Source: Achromobacter insolitus (GTDB lineage Bacteria > Pseudomonadota > Gammaproteobacteria > Burkholderiales > Burkholderiaceae_B). From it: a stretch of 64,000 nt of DNA. Location: the NCBI RefSeq assembly GCF_002209555.1, contig NZ_NJIF01000001.1, forward strand, positions 1,116,001 to 1,180,000, written 5' to 3'. The stretch's first letter is position 1. The number at the start of each line of letters is the position of its first letter. Positions 43,917 to 53,530 of this stretch are shown here, one piece after another. The notes beneath the pieces are model-generated. The model did no database searches, was not told where the DNA came from, and saw only the letters and a program-made list of their open reading frames with translations. Made by a program: the position numbers and the translations under genes.

Positions 43917-44961
43917 GAGCTATTTCTTCAACGGTAATGTCACGGGCGGCCAACGCGGCAATCGCGTCCTTGACCGCGGCGGGCGCGCCTTGCGCCAGCA
44001 CGAACATCGTGCCGACGGCCACGCCCTGGATGTCTTCCACGCGCGCCTGGATCAGGCCCACGTCCAGGGAATACTGCTTGTACAGGTCGGACAGGAACGA
44101 GCCCGACGCGTCGGTGCCGGTCAGCGACAGGCGCAGCAGGCGCACCGCCTGGCCCGGCTGAGCCGCTGCCAGCGCCTGGATGCGTTCCTTGACCGCGGCC
44201 AGCGTGGCGTCGGTGAGGTCGGACGCGGTGGCGGCCGACACCATGGCGCGGGTCACTTCGTGGCGAGGCTGCGCGAAGACTTCGCGCGTACTGCCCATTT
44301 CGACCACCTCGCCCTGCGACAGCACGGCAACACGGTCGCAGACTTCGCGCACGACTTCCATCTGGTGCGTGATCATGACGACGGTCACGCCGGTCTTGCG
44401 GTTGATGTCTCGCAGCAAGGCCAGGATGTTGTGGGTGGTTTCAGGATCCAGCGCGGACGTGGCTTCGTCGCTGAGCAGCACGTCCGGGTTGTTGGCCAAG
44501 GCGCGCGCAATGCCGACGCGCTGCTTCTGGCCGCCACTGATCTGGCTGGGATATCTGTCTCGCAGATGCTCCAGGCCCACCAGCGCCAGCAAGCGCTCCA
44601 CGCGGGCCGGGATCTCGGCCTTGGCGACGCCGGCGATTTCCAGCGGCAGCGCGACGTTGCCGTAAACGGTCCGGCGCGACAGCAGGTTGAAGCCCTGGAA
44701 CACCATGCCGATGCGGCGGCGTTGCTCCCGCAGCTGCGCTTCGTTCAGGCCGGTCAGCGACTGGCCGCCGATGGAGATCGAGCCTTCGTTGGGCCGTTCC
44801 AGCAGGTTGATGCACTGGACCAGCGTGCTTTTACCGGCCCCGCTGGGGCCAATGATGCCGAAGACCTCGCCCTGCTGGATGTGCAGGTTGATGCCCCGCA
44901 ACGCCTGGAATTGTCCATGCGGCGTGGCGTAGGTCTTGGATAGGTTCTCGATCTGAATCAT
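43873..44961 (-). CDS. metN: Methionine ABC transporter ATP-binding protein
   Basis: This 362-residue ATPase has Walker A IGPSGAGKSTLVQ, the signature ISGGQKQRVGIARAL and Walker B DVLLSDEATSALDP. A C-terminal C2/NIL ligand-sensing domain lets excess methionine inhibit transport in characterised MetN proteins. It is the first gene of metNIQ. Its leader is AT-rich; no SAM riboswitch was recognised. Confidence 0.97.
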   Translation of the reverse strand: MIQIENLSKTYATPHGQFQALRGINLHIQQGEVFGIIGPSGAGKSTLVQCINLLERPNEGSISIGGQSLTGLNEAQLREQRRRIGMVFQGFNLLSRRTVYGNVALPLEIAGVAKAEIPARVERLLALVGLEHLRDRYPSQISGGQKQRVGIARALANNPDVLLSDEATSALDPETTHNILALLRDINRKTGVTVVMITHQMEVVREVCDRVAVLSQGEVVEMGSTREVFAQPRHEVTRAMVSAATASDLTDATLAAVKERIQALAAAQPGQAVRLLRLSLTGTDASGSFLSDLYKQYSLDVGLIQARVEDIQGVAVGTMFVLAQGAPAAVKDAIAALAARDITVEEIAHESATDRPAYYVAA

Positions 44962-45044
44962 GGCAAGCGATTTTGTATCTTTTCTCTTCTACAGAGAACG
45001 ACTGTTTCTTTCATTTTTTATAACTACAAGTAATATAAAACCCC

Positions 45045-45137
45045 GAACCCGTGCATGGCCGCCCTCTATCGGGAGATACGCCATAACGCGGAAAGGGCAG
45101 TCAGGAAGGAAAGCCTTCCTGACTGCCCATTTTTTTG
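45045..45137 (+). ncRNA. Candidate small RNA ending at an orphan terminator
   Basis: A plus-strand stretch starts in AT-rich DNA with TATAAA-like hexamers and ends at a very strong terminator. No plus-strand gene precedes it; both flanking genes are on the minus strand. The start is a guess and no conserved fold is known. Confidence 0.35.
45095..45137 (+). terminator. Strong hairpin with T-tract on the plus strand
   Basis: GGGCAGTCAGGAAGG, loop AAAG, CCTTCCTGACTGCCC is a perfect 15-bp stem (45095-45128) followed by ATTTTTTT. On the minus strand it is downstream of the GH31 gene, where only TTT follows, so it may work in both directions. Confidence 0.85.
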
Positions 45138-45159
45138 CCGACCGGCCGCAGCCGGTTCG

Positions 45160-47385
45160 TCAGCGTGCGCGCGAGATGCGGACTTCCGCGCCGCGGCGCT
45201 TGACTTCCAGGCCCTCGGACGGAGAAATGCGCAGGCCTTCCAGCCCCTTGATGTAGCTGGAACCCTGCATCTGCATGACGCGGATCTTGTTGCGCATGAC
45301 GACCGGATTGTGCACAGGCATGCCAAACATCCAGACCTCGTCCAGGATGCGGGCCGAGTTGAACTCGCCCGTATGCTGCGCCGCCGGTCCGAGACAGAGC
45401 ATGTGCCCTTCGCGGCCAAACACCGGGAACTGGCCCAGTTCGCAGTCGATGGTCCAGGTGGTGCCGCCCTCGTAGCGGTGCCCCGTGTTCAGGTCCCACC
45501 AGGCTTCGCCCTTGGGCAGGTACACGCGCACCTGCTTGCCGGGTTCGGTGATGGGGGCCACCAACAAGGCCGGCCCCAGCAGGTACTGCAGGTCCCAGTC
45601 GTGCGCATGGGGATCGTTCGGGAACGACATGGCCATGGAACGCTGCACTGGCAGGCCGGTGCGCGCCGAATCCTCGATGGCGCCCAGCACGTAGGGCACC
45701 AGGCGGTAGCGCCACTGCATCCAGGTCTTGGCGTGCGCAAGGGTTTCTTCACCGAAGTCCCAGGGCATCAGGCCGTCCACACCCTGGAAGGCAAAGTTCG
45801 ACGAGAACACGCCGGCGGTCAGCCAGCGCAGGTAAAGCTCGGGCGTCATGCCAGCCCGGTCGCGCGTGGCCGAGCCTATGCCATGCACTTGGACGGGCAA
45901 ACCGCTGGCGCCGATCGACAAGGCGGTGCGCAGTGTGTGGCGCAGACCTTCCCAGGTGTTCTCGGCCTGCGGGCCCACCTGCCACGGCAAGCGCTGGGCG
46001 GCGGGGAACAGGTCGGAACTCGGCACCACGCCTTCCGGCGGGACCTTCAGGCCCGCGACCGCGTCGAACAGCGCGCGGCGCACCAGCAGCGGATACATGC
46101 TGCGCAGCGCAGGGCCGGTTTCGCCGTTGCGGGCGGTGACGCCGTCGGGAATGGCGATCTGGGCGTCGCATGCGGGTGCATCCAGGCCGTCTTCCACCAG
46201 TTGGCGATGACGCTCCACCCACAGGTTGTAGATGTCGCGGTAGGTCAGATCCAACAGGCCGTAAGGCTGGCCCGAGGTGGCGGCATTGCCGTCGAACACC
46301 TGCGCCGAGCCGTCGTCCTTGGCCAGCAGCCAGCCACGATCTTCGAGCTCTTCGAACAGCGGGCTGGTCTTCAGCACGCCCGGGAAGCCCGAGGCGGCGA
46401 CGTGCACATGGTGCTTATGGAACAGCGCCAGCATCTGCTTGGCGTCCGGGTAGCGTTGGGCATCCCATTCGAAAACCGTCTTGTCCGACTGAAAGCCCCA
46501 GGCCGCCGGCTGCGCCAGCGTCACGGCATCCACCGGAATCTGGTTTTCACGCATGCGCGCCACCAAGGCCACGGTCTGCGTGGGCATTTCGCCCGGGGCC
46601 TGCTGCAGCCACGCGCCCATCGCCCAAAGCGACGGCTGGCCGGCGCGGCCCGTTAGAGCGGTGTACTGATTGAGGATTTCACCCGGTTCGCCAGCGAACA
46701 GGAAGATATCCAGCACGGCGTCGTCCACGGTCAGCACGTAGGCGGAATCCGCGGGGGCCACACCCACCGAATGCTCCACACGCCGCATCGTGTTGACATA
46801 GACGCCCCAGCCGCGCGGGCTCCATGCCAATGGCAGGGCGCGGTGCTCGGGATCGTCGGAAACCACGGATTCTTCGCGGCGGTTCAGGTCGCCCGGAGTC
46901 TCGCCCAGGCCGTAGACGCGCTCGTCGGGCTGTAGCGTGAATCCTGCCGTCCAGACGGCGTCGTCGGCCTGGTCCAGCGCGTTATGCCCGAATGCAGGCG
47001 TATGCGCGGAGACCTCGGACTCGAACACCCGCTCGTCGTTGCGATGGATCGCAATACGCACGGGGTTGGACTGGACTTCCAGCACGACGTCGCCCTGAGC
47101 GATCCGCCAGCCGTCCCCGCCTTCCACGGGAGCGATGGTGGCCTCGCCCACGGCCTCTTGGCGCGCGAGCAGCATCTCCGCCACGGCGCGAGCACGCGCG
47201 CCGGGCTTGTCATCGTTAAGGTGATTAGCCTCGCCGCAGCGCAGGCGAAAGACGCCCGGCGCATGCGCCTCGACTACCAGGTGCAACCCATCGCCCGCGT
47301 CGAAATCGATGCGACTGGGGCGGGACGTCAGCAGCTCGATGTTTTCGAGCTGGGTAGTATGGGCAAAGTCGAACTTGGGCGGCAC
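45160..47385 (-). CDS. Glycoside hydrolase family 31-like protein, probably inactive or altered
   Basis: This 741-residue protein has the GH31 architecture: an N-terminal beta domain with YGLGETPGDLNRR, a (beta/alpha)8 barrel at about 255-580, and a C-terminal beta domain. Barrel landmarks such as QRLPWQVGPQAENTWEGL and LGPALLVAPITEPG are recognisable. By eye D407 aligns with the nucleophile Asp. However, the acid/base Asp of the WxGD motif aligns with Gln473, the Asp of HDIGG is Gly (VHGIGS), and the HLD Asp is Ala. Normal alpha-glucosidase activity is doubtful. No sugar transporter is adjacent. Confidence 0.78.
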   Translation of the reverse strand: MPPKFDFAHTTQLENIELLTSRPSRIDFDAGDGLHLVVEAHAPGVFRLRCGEANHLNDDKPGARARAVAEMLLARQEAVGEATIAPVEGGDGWRIAQGDVVLEVQSNPVRIAIHRNDERVFESEVSAHTPAFGHNALDQADDAVWTAGFTLQPDERVYGLGETPGDLNRREESVVSDDPEHRALPLAWSPRGWGVYVNTMRRVEHSVGVAPADSAYVLTVDDAVLDIFLFAGEPGEILNQYTALTGRAGQPSLWAMGAWLQQAPGEMPTQTVALVARMRENQIPVDAVTLAQPAAWGFQSDKTVFEWDAQRYPDAKQMLALFHKHHVHVAASGFPGVLKTSPLFEELEDRGWLLAKDDGSAQVFDGNAATSGQPYGLLDLTYRDIYNLWVERHRQLVEDGLDAPACDAQIAIPDGVTARNGETGPALRSMYPLLVRRALFDAVAGLKVPPEGVVPSSDLFPAAQRLPWQVGPQAENTWEGLRHTLRTALSIGASGLPVQVHGIGSATRDRAGMTPELYLRWLTAGVFSSNFAFQGVDGLMPWDFGEETLAHAKTWMQWRYRLVPYVLGAIEDSARTGLPVQRSMAMSFPNDPHAHDWDLQYLLGPALLVAPITEPGKQVRVYLPKGEAWWDLNTGHRYEGGTTWTIDCELGQFPVFGREGHMLCLGPAAQHTGEFNSARILDEVWMFGMPVHNPVVMRNKIRVMQMQGSSYIKGLEGLRISPSEGLEVKRRGAEVRISRAR

Positions 47386-47657
47386 AGAGCATCCCCCGGC
47401 TTAAGCCAAAAACCATCAAAAGACGCTATTTTGACGGATTTGGGCTTTGAAATAAACTCGGTCCCTCTTTTGGACTGCGATCTCATCCATAAAAGGGGTC
47501 TAAAGCCTTCGGCCAACGCCCTTGGGGCATGAAGGCCTTCTAACCGCCAAAAAGCCAGGTTCGCGGCCAACTCGGGCCGATTTGGCGCCAAATCCTGGCA
47601 ATTCCTGCCATTCTACGCCACCCGCGACCAGTCTCCGGCCCTCGTTCCCTGCTTTTT
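47386..47657. other. 272-bp gap with no gene seen
   Basis: This gap lies between the GH31 gene and mnmC, both on the minus strand. It is lower in GC than its surroundings near 47400-47470 and should contain the GH31 promoter. No ORF with a ribosome site, tRNA or strong hairpin was recognised. Confidence 0.5.
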
Positions 47658-49529
47658 TCATCGTGGTGCAATAAGTTGCGCCAAGTCCGTTTCCAGGGGT
47701 TGAGGTTCGCCGTTCAGGCGCGCTGCGATCAGGTCACCCATGAGCGCGGACCACGACAGGCCCCGCGATGCATAACCCACGGCCAGCCACAGGCCCGGCG
47801 CCTGCGGCACTTCGCCCACCGCCGGCAAGCGCCCCGGCAACACGGCCCGCCAGCCAGCCCAACCCGGCAAACTGCCGGGCTCCAGCGAATCGAAGTCCGG
47901 AAAGCTGCCGCCCAGCAGGCCTGCCGCCTTGTCCAGGGTGACACGCTGGCCTTCGGCGCCTATCCGCGCCTGTTCCGCGCCGTGCACATAGGTGCTGCCC
48001 ACCACGCATGCCGCGGCGACTTCGGGCAGCAGGTAGCCCTCGCCGCCGACAATGCAGCGAGGGCCGCCGCCCAACGCCTGCGCCGGCACCAGCGTCACCT
48101 CTCCCGCGAGCGCATGCATTTGCGCCACGCGCGGCAAAAGATCCAGCAGGCCGCTTTCGGCCAGCACGGCGCGGGCGCCGAACGCATTGGCCAGGATGAC
48201 GGTATCGGCACGGGCGAGCTCGGCGCCGGCCTGGTCGAAAACGCGCCAGCCCGGACCGGCCCGATCGACCTTCGCCACCTTGCCAGGCAGAATCGTCACG
48301 CCATCCGCCGCCAGCAAGGTTTCTATCAGCAGGTTCGGCCGCAGCAACATGCCCTGCCCGAAATACACGCCGCCCCGCGCCAGCGGCAAACCCGCCAAGG
48401 CGCTGGCTTCATCACGGTCGACCTGGCGCACCCAGTGTTCGGGAAAGGCCAGGGTCTCCAGGGTGCCCGCCAACGCGGCGGCCCGCCCCTCGTCCCGCTC
48501 CAGCTGAACAGTGCCGCAAACGCGAGGGGCCGCGCCCGCCGGCAGGCCTTGCCAACGCGCCAGCGCGCGCTGGCTGCCGGCTCGCGACAAGCGCGCCCGC
48601 GCGTTGTCATCGCGCGCCACGACGGGCGTCAACGCCGCCGCGGCATGTCCTGCGTGCGCCGGCGCGTCCTGCGCCCGGCCTGCATCGATCACCGTCACGC
48701 GCCATCCGCGCGCGACCAGCGCCTGGGCAATGCCCGCGCCGGCCAGCCCCGCCCCCACCACGACCGCGTGGCGAACATCCCCGCCGGGAATGCCCGGGGC
48801 CGCGCGGCCCGGCGCGGTGGCAGCCCCCACCGTCATATGCCATTTGCCCCCGTAGCCCGGCGCGCGCCGGGCATCAAAACCCGCCGTCCGCAAGGTCTGG
48901 CGCAGTTCGCCCGTGCAGGCCCAGGTGGCCAGCGTGGCGCCTGGCGCCGCCAGCTTCGCCAGGTTGCGCATCAGCGGCAAAGCCCACATCTCGGGATTGC
49001 GTTCGGGCGCGAAGCCGTCCAGGAAGAACGCGTCGACCGCGACGCTCAGGCGGGACGCCAGGACCTGCGCGTCGCCGAAACCCAGGGTCAAGGTCACGGC
49101 GCCGCCCTCGAACTCCAGACGATGCAGGCCAGGTAACAAAACCGGCCATTGGGCCGCCAACTGCCGCCCCAGTTCAGCCAGGGGCTCGGGCGCGTAACGC
49201 GCCAGCAACCCCGCCAGGTCTTCTCGTTCGAAGGGGTGCCCTTCCAGGGATACCACATGCAGCGCGCCGCTACGCTGGGGATCGTCCCGCCAGGCTTTCC
49301 AGAGCGCCAGGAAGTTCAATCCCAGGCCAAACCCCGTCTCGCAAACCGTAAAGGCCCCACGTCCGCGCCAGCGCTCGGGCAGGCCGTTACCGCGCAGGAA
49401 CACGTGTTCCGCCTGTCCCAGCGCGCCGGACGGCGAGTGGTAGACATCGCCATAGACGGGACTGTAGAGCCGGCCGTCGGCGTCGAATTCCGTCTTGGCG
49501 GGGATCAGGGGAGCATAAGTGAAGGACAT
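47658..49529 (-). CDS. mnmC: tRNA (mnm5s2U34) bifunctional modification enzyme MnmC
   Basis: This 623-residue fusion has two domains. The N-terminal methyltransferase domain (about 1-230) contains [21 protein letters not shown] and [17 protein letters not shown]. The C-terminal FAD oxidoreductase domain (from about 245) contains [21 protein letters not shown]. It converts cmnm5 to nm5 and then mnm5 on wobble uridine of tRNA-Lys(UUU), Glu and Gln. It is a single gene divergent from the inositol monophosphatase gene. Confidence 0.95.
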   Translation of the reverse strand: MSFTYAPLIPAKTEFDADGRLYSPVYGDVYHSPSGALGQAEHVFLRGNGLPERWRGRGAFTVCETGFGLGLNFLALWKAWRDDPQRSGALHVVSLEGHPFEREDLAGLLARYAPEPLAELGRQLAAQWPVLLPGLHRLEFEGGAVTLTLGFGDAQVLASRLSVAVDAFFLDGFAPERNPEMWALPLMRNLAKLAAPGATLATWACTGELRQTLRTAGFDARRAPGYGGKWHMTVGAATAPGRAAPGIPGGDVRHAVVVGAGLAGAGIAQALVARGWRVTVIDAGRAQDAPAHAGHAAAALTPVVARDDNARARLSRAGSQRALARWQGLPAGAAPRVCGTVQLERDEGRAAALAGTLETLAFPEHWVRQVDRDEASALAGLPLARGGVYFGQGMLLRPNLLIETLLAADGVTILPGKVAKVDRAGPGWRVFDQAGAELARADTVILANAFGARAVLAESGLLDLLPRVAQMHALAGEVTLVPAQALGGGPRCIVGGEGYLLPEVAAACVVGSTYVHGAEQARIGAEGQRVTLDKAAGLLGGSFPDFDSLEPGSLPGWAGWRAVLPGRLPAVGEVPQAPGLWLAVGYASRGLSWSALMGDLIAARLNGEPQPLETDLAQLIAPR

Positions 49530-49671
49530 GGGGACGGCGGCAACAGGCAGGACGGAGAATAGGAATCAGCGTGGATAGTCGGACGTGGCCGCGTTGGATG
49601 GACGCCACGCGGCGGGGCGGTTTCCGGGTTCCGCCACGGATTTGACGCATACATGGGCTTACACTGGTTTC

Positions 49672-50547
49672 ATGGATACTTACGATAAGTCCCGTTCGCA
49701 GACCTCGCCCATCGACCTGTGCGCCGCCATCGACGCGGCAGTCACGGCAGCCCATGCCGGCGCAGCCATACTGCAATCCTACGCGCATCACCGCGCGGAT
49801 CTCGTGATCGACCGCAAGGCGCGCAATGATCTCGTATCCCAGGCCGATCGCGAAGCGGAGGCTGCCATTATCCAGGAGCTGCAGGCGCGCACGCCCAAGT
49901 TCGGCATCGTCGCCGAAGAGACCGGCGGCAAGCCCCAGGGCCACGCCACCTGGTACATCGACCCGCTGGACGGCACTACCAATTTCCTGCACGACATCCC
50001 GCATTACGCGGTGTCGATCGCGCTGATCGCACACGCGGGTACTCCCCTGTCGGCCACCGAAACGCTGGCCGAGGACACGCCCGTGGTGGGCGTGGTCTAT
50101 GACCCCAGCCGCGAAGAACTCTTTACCGCGGTCCATGGCCTGGGCGCGTGGCTCAATGGCCGCCGCATCACGTGCTCGCGCACGCAAACCATCGAAGACG
50201 CAGTCCTGGCCACGGGCTTTCCGTTCCGCGACTTTTCATTCGCCGCGCAATACATGCCCATGCTGCACGACGCGATCAACCGCGCCCGCGGCGTGCGCCG
50301 CATGGGCGCGGCCGCGCTGGACCTGGCATGGACGGCTTGCGGCCGCTATGACGGCTATTGGGAAATGGGCCTCGCGCCGTGGGACGTGGCCGCTGGCACG
50401 CTGATCCTGCGCGAAGCGGGCGGCGCATGTTCGGACATGCACCAGCAGGACCCCTGGCCCATCGGTGGGCGCGTCGTGGCGGGCAACAAGCTCATCGAAC
50501 GCGCCTTGCACGAGATGATCGCCCCGCACCTCGACAAAGAGGACTGA
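49672..50547 (+). CDS. Inositol monophosphatase-family protein
   Basis: This 291-residue Mg-dependent phosphatase has the three family motifs: VAEETGG for the first metal Glu, WYIDPLDGTTNFLHDIPHYAVSIAL, and the C-terminal WDVAAGTLILREAGG. It could act on inositol phosphates, PAP or other sugar phosphates. A second SuhB elsewhere is likely but not seen. The ATG at 49672 was chosen over the upstream frame, which lacks homology. It is convergent with fadD, 7 bp away. Confidence 0.9.
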   Translation: MDTYDKSRSQTSPIDLCAAIDAAVTAAHAGAAILQSYAHHRADLVIDRKARNDLVSQADREAEAAIIQELQARTPKFGIVAEETGGKPQGHATWYIDPLDGTTNFLHDIPHYAVSIALIAHAGTPLSATETLAEDTPVVGVVYDPSREELFTAVHGLGAWLNGRRITCSRTQTIEDAVLATGFPFRDFSFAAQYMPMLHDAINRARGVRRMGAAALDLAWTACGRYDGYWEMGLAPWDVAAGTLILREAGGACSDMHQQDPWPIGGRVVAGNKLIERALHEMIAPHLDKED

Positions 50548-50554
50548 CGCCCTC

Positions 50555-52255
50555 CTACGCCGCCTTGCTTCCGGGCGTGCCCGCGACGGCATCCGGACGC
50601 AGTTCCCGGCGCAAGATCTTGCCCACATTGCTCTTGGGGAGTTCGTCGCGGAACTCCACGTAACGCGGCCGTTTGTAGCCGGTGAGCTTTTCCCGGCACC
50701 AGTCCTGGATCTGCGCCTCGGTCAGCGTCGGATCCCGCCTCACCACGAACACCTTGACCGCCTCGCCCGAATGCTCGTCCGGCACGCCGATGGCCGCGCA
50801 TTCCAGCACGCCGGGGTGCTGCGCCACGGCGGCCTCGACTTCGTTGGGGTAGACCTTGAACCCCGACACCGCGATCATGTCCTTCTTGCGGTCGACGATG
50901 CGCGTATAGCCCTGCTCGTCCATGATGCCGATGTCGCCCGTGCGGAAATATCCATCGGCGGTCATGGAGTGGCGGGTTTCCTCGGGCTTCTGCCAATAGC
51001 CCAGCATGACCTGCGGCCCGCGGATGGCGACCTCGCCTCGCTCGCCCAGGGGCACTTCACGGCCTTCGTCATCGAGGATGGCCACGTCGGTGGAAGGCAA
51101 GGGCAGACCGATGGATCCGGAATACGCGGTCGCATTGGTGGGATTCACGGTGGCCACCGGCGAGGTTTCCGACAGGCCATAGCCTTCGATCAACGGCCTG
51201 CCAGTGATCTTGAGCCAGCGTTCGGCGACCTGCTGCTGGACCGCCATGCCGCCGCCCAACGTCAGCCGGAGACCGGAAAAATCCAGGCGCGCAAAGTCCT
51301 CGTTGTGCGCCAAGGCGTTAAACAGCGTATTGACGCCGGGGAACACATTGATGGGCACCTTGCGCCACGCATTGATGAGCGAGGGTTGGTCGCGCGGGTT
51401 GATGATGAGCACGTTGCGCATGCCGGCATGCAGGCCATACAACCCGCATACGGTCATGGCAAACACGTGGTAGAGCGGCAGCGCGCTGATGATGGTGAGC
51501 TGCTGGTCAGCAAGGTCGTGCACGACGGGCTGCGCCACCGCTTCCGTCTGCAGCACGTTGGCCACGAGATTGCGATGGGACAGCATCGCGCCCTTGGGCA
51601 CGCCGGTCGTGCCGCCCGTGTATTGCAGCACGGCCACATCATCCATCGACAGCGCAGGCGGCGTGAAGCGCTGGCGCGCGCCGTCGCTCAGCACGTCCGG
51701 CAGCATGCGGGCACCATCAATCCGCCACGCGGGAACGATCTTCTTGACATAGCGGGCGGCCAGGTTGACCAGCGGCGCCTTCAGGCCGCCGAGCAGATCG
51801 CCCGGCCCCGTGACGACGATGTGCTTGAGCTGTCCGCGGTCGGTGACGCGCTGCAGGGTGTGAGCGAAATTCTCCAGGATGACGATGGCCGACGCGCCGC
51901 TGTCCAGCAATTGCCGCTGCAGTTCTTCGGCGGTGTAGAGGGGATTGACGTTCACCACGACCAGGCCCGCGCGCAGCGTGCCCAGCATGCTGACCAGATA
52001 GGCTGGCACGTTCGGCATCATCAAGGCTACGCGTTCGCCTTTGGCGAGGCCCACGCTTTGCAGCCAATTGGCGAAAGCCTGCGCATGAGCGTCGAGTTGC
52101 GCGTAGGTGATGTCGCTGCCCATGGCGGTGCATGCGATGCGTGATGCGTACTGCTTGCAGGCCCGGTCCAGCAAGTCAGTCAGGGAGGCATAACCCTCTG
52201 TGGATATTTCCGCCGGAACCCCCTGCGGATAATGGGCAAGCCACGGACGCGTCAT
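50555..52255 (-). CDS. fadD: Long-chain fatty acid--CoA ligase
   Basis: This 566-residue adenylate-forming enzyme activates fatty acids to acyl-CoA. LQYTGGTTGVPKGAMLSHRN is the AMP/phosphate loop. GYGLSETSPVATVNP and YFRTGDIGIMDEQGYTRIVDRKKDMI (family pattern) follow. The C-terminal Lys is in SNVGKILRRELR. It fits with the FadE-type gene at 5.8 kb and the thioesterase at 55.7 kb, though they are not linked. The ATG at 52255 is preferred over one five codons earlier because GGAGAC sits 8 bp before it. Confidence 0.94.
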   Translation of the reverse strand: MTRPWLAHYPQGVPAEISTEGYASLTDLLDRACKQYASRIACTAMGSDITYAQLDAHAQAFANWLQSVGLAKGERVALMMPNVPAYLVSMLGTLRAGLVVVNVNPLYTAEELQRQLLDSGASAIVILENFAHTLQRVTDRGQLKHIVVTGPGDLLGGLKAPLVNLAARYVKKIVPAWRIDGARMLPDVLSDGARQRFTPPALSMDDVAVLQYTGGTTGVPKGAMLSHRNLVANVLQTEAVAQPVVHDLADQQLTIISALPLYHVFAMTVCGLYGLHAGMRNVLIINPRDQPSLINAWRKVPINVFPGVNTLFNALAHNEDFARLDFSGLRLTLGGGMAVQQQVAERWLKITGRPLIEGYGLSETSPVATVNPTNATAYSGSIGLPLPSTDVAILDDEGREVPLGERGEVAIRGPQVMLGYWQKPEETRHSMTADGYFRTGDIGIMDEQGYTRIVDRKKDMIAVSGFKVYPNEVEAAVAQHPGVLECAAIGVPDEHSGEAVKVFVVRRDPTLTEAQIQDWCREKLTGYKRPRYVEFRDELPKSNVGKILRRELRPDAVAGTPGSKAA

Positions 52256-52330
52256 GGTATTTGTCTCCATTAAATTGGTTTTTGATTGATGATACCCTTG
52301 TTGCGTTCCCTTTTTTCGCCCGAGAGCTCC

Positions 52331-53527
52331 ATGAAACTGCTCGAACCCATCGTCGCGTGGCATCACGACATTTCCAAGATCCGACGCGACATTCACGCGC
52401 ATCCCGAACTGGCTTTCGAAGAATTCCGCACCGCTGATGTCGTGGCGGCAAAGCTCGAAGAATGGGGCATAGAAATCGACCGCGGCCTGGGCGGCACGGG
52501 CGTGGTCGGCATCATCCGCGGCAACCAGCCGGGCAATCGCGCGGTGGGCCTGCGCGCCGACATGGACGCCCTGCCCATGCAAGAGGCCAACACCTTCGAA
52601 CACGCCAGCACCCATGCCGGCAAGATGCACGCCTGCGGCCATGACGGCCACACGGCCATGCTCCTGGCCGCGGCGCAATACCTGTCGCAGCACCGTGATT
52701 TCGCGGGCACGGTCTACGTGATTTTCCAGCCTGCGGAAGAAGGCGGCGGCGGCGCCAAGCGCATGATCGACGATGGCTTGTTCACGCGCTTCCCCATGGA
52801 AGCCGTATTCGGCATGCACAACTGGCCCGGCATGAAAGCCGGCCAGTTCGGCCTGACCGCCGGCCCCATCATGGCCTCCAGCAACGAGTTCTCCATCGTC
52901 GTGAAGGGCAAGGGCACGCACGCCGGCATGCCCAACCTGGGCATCGACCCCGTCATGGCAGCGGTGCAACTGGCGCAATCCCTGCAGACCATCATTACCC
53001 GCAACCGCAACCCGCTGGACGCGGCGGTGCTCAGCATCACGCAGATCCACGCTGGCAGCGCCGACAACGTCGTGCCCAATCATGCTGAACTGCGCGGCAC
53101 CGTGCGCACCTTCACGCTGGAAGTGCTGGACCTGATCGAACGCCGTATGGAAGAAATCGCGCGCCACACCTGCGCCGCGATGGACTGCGAAGTGCAGTTC
53201 ACGTTCCAGCGCAACTATCCGCCAACCATCAATCACGCCGAGGAAGCTGCGTTCTGCGCCGACGTGCTGCGCGACATCGTCGGCGAAGCCAACGTCAACG
53301 ATCACGTGCAGCCCACCATGGGCGCGGAAGATTTCGCCTTCATGCTGCAGGAACTGCCAGGCTGTTATGTCTGGATCGGCAACGGCACCGGCGAGCACCG
53401 CGACAGCGGTCACGGCCTGGGTCCCTGCATGCTGCATAACGGCAGCTACGACTTCAATGACGAACTGCTGCCGCTGGGCGGCACCTACTGGGTACAACTG
53501 GCGCTCAAGCGCCTGGCCAAGGCCTGA
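52331..53527 (+). CDS. M20D amidohydrolase (hippurate hydrolase/aminoacylase-like)
   Basis: This 398-residue metallo-amidohydrolase has RRDIHAHPELAFEE, LRADMDALPM, the metal motif HACGHDGHTAML, QPAEEGGGGA and a C-terminal GAEDFAFML. Relatives hydrolyse N-acyl amino acids, IAA conjugates or hippurate. The ATG at 52331 follows GAGAGC. It is divergent from fadD across 75 bp and convergent with the LysR gene 4 bp away. Substrate unknown. Confidence 0.9.
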   Translation: MKLLEPIVAWHHDISKIRRDIHAHPELAFEEFRTADVVAAKLEEWGIEIDRGLGGTGVVGIIRGNQPGNRAVGLRADMDALPMQEANTFEHASTHAGKMHACGHDGHTAMLLAAAQYLSQHRDFAGTVYVIFQPAEEGGGGAKRMIDDGLFTRFPMEAVFGMHNWPGMKAGQFGLTAGPIMASSNEFSIVVKGKGTHAGMPNLGIDPVMAAVQLAQSLQTIITRNRNPLDAAVLSITQIHAGSADNVVPNHAELRGTVRTFTLEVLDLIERRMEEIARHTCAAMDCEVQFTFQRNYPPTINHAEEAAFCADVLRDIVGEANVNDHVQPTMGAEDFAFMLQELPGCYVWIGNGTGEHRDSGHGLGPCMLHNGSYDFNDELLPLGGTYWVQLALKRLAKA

Positions 53528-53530
53528 GCC

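Noticed and set aside
44962..45060. Possible SAM riboswitch upstream of metN
   Set aside because: The leader is short and AT-rich, with no paired elements or conserved core resembling a known SAM riboswitch class.
45055..46656. Plus-strand open frame starting MAALYREIRH and running into the GH31 gene
   Set aside because: It runs through a strong terminator and is antisense to GH31. Only the non-coding small-RNA option was kept.
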